DNA of 64,000 nucleotides from Nonomuraea helvata (GTDB lineage: Bacteria; Actinomycetota; Actinomycetes; Streptosporangiales; Streptosporangiaceae), in assembly GCF_039535785.1 (NCBI RefSeq), contig NZ_BAAAXV010000001.1, positions 2,108,001 to 2,172,000 of the forward strand. Reading direction: 5' to 3'. A model generated the notes under the pieces. It was not told the origin of the DNA. It saw only the letters and a program-made list of their open reading frames with translations, and searched no databases. Position 1 is the stretch's first letter, and every line of letters starts with the position of its first letter. The translations under genes and the position numbers were made by a program. Of the stretch, positions 61,897 through 64,000 are shown in pieces.

Positions 61897-62670
61897 TCAG
61901 ACCTGGTTGGGGATCGCTCCGCCGTAGCGCCTGTCGCGCTTGGCGAAGACCTCGCACGCCTCCCACAGATCCCGGCGGTCGAAGTCGGGCCAGAGCCGGT
62001 CGAGGAAGACCATCTCGGCGTAGGCCGACTGCCACAGCAGGTAGTTGGAGAAGCGCTGCTCACCCGAGGAGCGCACGAAAAGGTCCACCTCGGGGATGTC
62101 GGGCTCGTCCAGGTAACGCGCGAACACCTTCTCGTTGACCTTCGACGGCTTGACCCGCCCGGCCGCGATGTCCTCGGCCAGCTTGACCGCCGCGTCGACG
62201 ATCTCGGCCTGCCCGCCGTAGTTGACGCAGAACTGCAACGTCAGCGTGCGGTTGCGGACCGTCATCTCCTCGGCGGCCTGCAGCTCCGAGATCACGCTCT
62301 TCCACAGCCGCCCGGGCCTGCCCGCCCAGCGCACGCGCACGCCCATGGCGTTGAGCTCGTCGCGCCGCCGCCGGATCACGTCACGGTTGAACCCCATGAG
62401 GAAGCGGACCTCGTCGGGCGAGCGCTTCCAGTTCTCGGTCGAGAACGCGAACGCGCTCAGATAGGGGATGCCCAGCTCGAGCGCCCCCTCGATGACGTCG
62501 AACAGCGAGGACTCGCCTGCCTTGTGCCCCTCGATGCGGGGCAGCCCCCGGGCCTTGGCCCAGCGGCCGTTGCCGTCCATGATGATGGCGACGTGCCGGG
62601 GCACCAGGTCGCGCGGGATCGGGGGCGGAGTCGCGCCCGACGGGTGCGGGGACGGAGGTCGTACGTTCAC
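61897..62670 (-). CDS. uppS: cis-isoprenyl diphosphate synthase (UppS-like)
   Basis: A 257-residue cis-prenyltransferase with I-M-D-G-N-G-R-W-A near residue 30, H-K-A-G, S-x-E-N-W and R-S-S-G-E-Q-R-x-S-N-Y-L. It makes the polyprenyl carrier lipid for cell-wall synthesis. The GTG at 62670 overlaps the recO stop (GTGA) and follows AAAGGGAG. The recO/uppS pair is a stable actinobacterial housekeeping arrangement and marks the end of the cluster. Confidence 0.95.
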   Translation of the reverse strand: MNVRPPSPHPSGATPPPIPRDLVPRHVAIIMDGNGRWAKARGLPRIEGHKAGESSLFDVIEGALELGIPYLSAFAFSTENWKRSPDEVRFLMGFNRDVIRRRRDELNAMGVRVRWAGRPGRLWKSVISELQAAEEMTVRNRTLTLQFCVNYGGQAEIVDAAVKLAEDIAAGRVKPSKVNEKVFARYLDEPDIPEVDLFVRSSGEQRFSNYLLWQSAYAEMVFLDRLWPDFDRRDLWEACEVFAKRDRRYGGAIPNQV

Positions 62671-63401
62671 ACGGGCTCCCTTTCGACGTGTCGGAGAGAG
62701 CGTATTCCGTGTTCGAGGTGCCATTGCAGATATGCGGCCACGAGCCCGCTGCACTCGCTGCGGTGGCGCGACTCCGAGGCGTCGGCGGTGGCCCAGTCGC
62801 CGCGCAGCAGCGCCGTCATGAGCCCGATCGTCTCTCCCGCGGGCACGGCCGCGCCGGCCGGCCGGCACGCCCCGCACACCACTCCCCCGGCGACGATGGC
62901 GAACGCCCTGATCGCCGGCGCCTGGCACTTGGCGCAGGCGTCGAGCGCGGGGGCGTAGCCGGCCACGGCCAGCGAGCGCAGGAAGTACGCGTCCAGCACC
63001 AGCCGGGCCTCGTGGCCGCGATCGGCGAGCGTGCGCAGCCCACCCACCAGCAGCAGGAACTGCCGCAGCGCCGGCTCCTTCTCCCCGTGCGTCAGCCGGT
63101 CGGCGGTCTCCAGCATCGCGCTGCCCGCGGTGTAGCGGGGATAGTCGGCGGCCAGCACCTCGCCGTAGGGCCTGATGGTCTCCGCCTGGGTGACGACGTC
63201 GAGCGTACGCCCGGTGTGCAACTGCAGGTCGACGTGGGTGAACGGCTCCAGCCTGGCCCCGAAGCGGGATGTCGTGCGGCGCACGCCCTTGGCCACGGCC
63301 CGGATCTTGCCGGTGCGCCTGGCCAGGATGGTGACGATACGGTCGGCCTCACCGAGCTTCTGCGTGCGTAGAACTACGCCTTCGTCACGGTAGAGACTCA
63401 C
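62667..63401 (-). CDS. recO: DNA repair protein RecO
   Basis: A 244-residue RecO: N-terminal OB fold ([20 protein letters not shown]), a helical middle, and a zinc-type C-A-K-C/C-G-A-C motif near residue 155-175. It mediates loading of RecA onto single-stranded DNA. It is upstream of and coupled to uppS. Confidence 0.96.
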   Translation of the reverse strand: MSLYRDEGVVLRTQKLGEADRIVTILARRTGKIRAVAKGVRRTTSRFGARLEPFTHVDLQLHTGRTLDVVTQAETIRPYGEVLAADYPRYTAGSAMLETADRLTHGEKEPALRQFLLLVGGLRTLADRGHEARLVLDAYFLRSLAVAGYAPALDACAKCQAPAIRAFAIVAGGVVCGACRPAGAAVPAGETIGLMTALLRGDWATADASESRHRSECSGLVAAYLQWHLEHGIRSLRHVEREPV

Positions 63402-63638
63402 TCGAACATCTTACGGCTGGATCGGAACCATGTTACGGGCATGCTCTGATGACGCGACTTTGCTTGATCCTCACTAGACTTTGACGTCTGTTACGTATTA
63501 CTCAGTGTTCAACCCCAGTTACCGCCTCGAAAGGGAGTCGTCACTCGCTCCCCGGTTTCGACGCCGGGGCCCGTCTTGCTGAACCGGGGCGGGCCGGAGT
63601 GACCAGACCCAGCCATCACGCACAAGGAGGTGACCTTG
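63402..63638. other. intergenic region between recO and the IscB frame
   Basis: No gene is visible. It holds the divergent upstream regions of recO and the IscB locus. A CCCCGG/CCGGGG hairpin around 63553-63572 and a further GC-rich inverted segment up to 63598 suggest RNA structure. The strong ribosome site AAGGAGGTGA ends at 63633. Confidence 0.5.
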
Positions 63639-63872
63639 ATGGCTACGTTTCACGTAGGACAGCAGACCCACTCCGCCGTGCTTCCTCAGCGGCGGACCCT
63701 GGAATCCGCGTCAGCAGACCCCCCCGGAGCAGGAACGAAACGGGACGCGGACACCCGCCATCTGCGGGTATCCGGCGTGGAACATGGTCGAGGGGAGACC
63801 CACGCCGCCTCACCTGGCGGTCAGGGCGTCACCCGCGCAAGCGGAGAACCCAGTCGTGAGACCGCACCCCGC
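63540..63872 (+). ncRNA. candidate omega-RNA region of the IscB locus (limits uncertain)
   Basis: IscB nucleases use a guide RNA encoded directly upstream of the coding core. Here the 330 bases before the conserved IscB start hold several hairpins, for instance ACCCGC-N5-GCGGGT (63753-63769) and a CCGC stem capped by a GCAA tetraloop (63833-63844), a typical structured-RNA element. Identity as omega-RNA is inferred from position and structure; exact ends and the guide cannot be set. Confidence 0.4.
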
Positions 63873-64000
63873 GTGTTCGTCCTCGCATCGGACGGCACGC
63901 CACTGGACCCGTGCCACCCCGCCCGCGCCCGCGAACTCCTCACAGCGAGGCGTGCAGTGGTGGCCCGCCACACCCCCTTCACCATCCGATTGAAAGACCG
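63639..64000 (+). CDS. iscB: IscB-type RNA-guided endonuclease, N-terminal part (3' end outside window)
   Basis: From codon 79 the frame reads V-F-V-L-A-S-D-G-T-P-L-D-P-C-H-P-A-R-A-R-E-L-L, then V-A-R-H-T-P-F-T-I-R-L-K-D, the PLMP-domain start of IscB (here P-L-D-P). RuvC and HNH parts would lie beyond the window. The frame is open from ATG 63639, which has a near-perfect AAGGAGGTGA ribosome site; this adds a low-complexity 78-residue leader over the probable RNA region. GTG 63873 is the alternative start at the family's usual beginning. Confidence 0.82.
   Translation, partial: MATFHVGQQTHSAVLPQRRTLESASADPPGAGTKRDADTRHLRVSGVEHGRGETHAASPGGQGVTRASGEPSRETAPRVFVLASDGTPLDPCHPARARELLTARRAVVARHTPFTIRLKD

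Noticed and set aside
61897..62670. Isoprenyl transferase as a prenylating enzyme of the cluster
   Set aside because: It is a cis-prenyltransferase of the UppS type coupled to recO, a housekeeping arrangement, not an aromatic prenyltransferase.

Overview
High-GC actinomycete DNA. GTG and TTG starts, ATGA/TGATG stop-start overlaps, rare TTA codons, a WhiB protein and an AfsR/SARP regulator fit Streptomyces or the Streptosporangiales; the genus cannot be read from the window. About 57 kb (1-58.4 kb) is one biosynthetic gene cluster for an aromatic (type II) polyketide. The right end (59.4-64 kb) leaves the cluster: a phosphotransferase-like gene, an ABC exporter permease, the housekeeping pair isoprenyl transferase/recO, and the start of an IscB RNA-guided nuclease gene cut by the window edge.

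Layout. 0-1.6 kb: end of a TPR regulator, a small DUF6059-like gene and a whiB-like gene. 1.7-5.1 kb (minus): TenA-like protein, P450 and two SDRs; then an SDR and a cation/proton antiporter (plus). 7.4-12.6 kb (minus): SchA/CurD-like cyclase, glycosyltransferase, SGNH hydrolase, and a second set of ACP, ketosynthase and CLF-like protein. 12.7-18.7 kb (plus): flavin hydroxylase, biotin carboxylase/BCCP, SARP activator and two small ABM-type monooxygenases. 18.7-23 kb (minus): flavoprotein, nitroreductase-like protein, asparagine-synthase-like amidotransferase and ferredoxin. 23-35.4 kb: two O-methyltransferases, a third methyltransferase, a POT-family transporter, three flavin monooxygenases, two luciferase-like (LLM) oxidoreductases, a flavin halogenase and a PadR regulator. 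35.5-43.2 kb: phosphopantetheinyl transferase with a metallophosphoesterase, then 2-isopropylmalate synthase, a LAL regulator and acyl-CoA carboxylase beta and epsilon subunits. 43.2-47.5 kb: DUF1772 protein, LLM, a second SchA/CurD cyclase, two SDRs and a dehydrogenase. 47.7-55.2 kb (plus): the core operon of TcmI-type cyclase, cupin, KS-alpha, KS-beta/CLF, ACP, aromatase, DUF1772 protein, SDR, flavin hydroxylase and a second TenA-like protein. 55.3-58.4 kb: two parallel beta-helix proteins.

How it works together (inference). The carboxylase subunits make malonyl-CoA, the phosphopantetheinyl transferase activates the ACPs, and KS-alpha/KS-beta/ACP build a long poly-beta-ketone. The aromatase, TcmI, cupin and two SchA/CurD proteins fold it, a combination known from pentangular polyphenols (lysolipin, xantholipin, pradimicin families). 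Flavin hydroxylases, ABM and DUF1772 proteins, P450, halogenase, methyltransferases, the amidotransferase and a glycosyltransferase would decorate it. The second KS/CLF-like/ACP set and the 2-isopropylmalate synthase could supply an unusual starter or side chain.

Regulation is readable. Sixteen promoters carry two or three TCGAGCC-like heptamers at 11-bp steps, then 8 bp, then a -10 hexamer of the form nAnnnT. This is the known layout of SARP-activated promoters and it ties genes from 1 kb to 55 kb, including the beta-helix gene, into one regulon.
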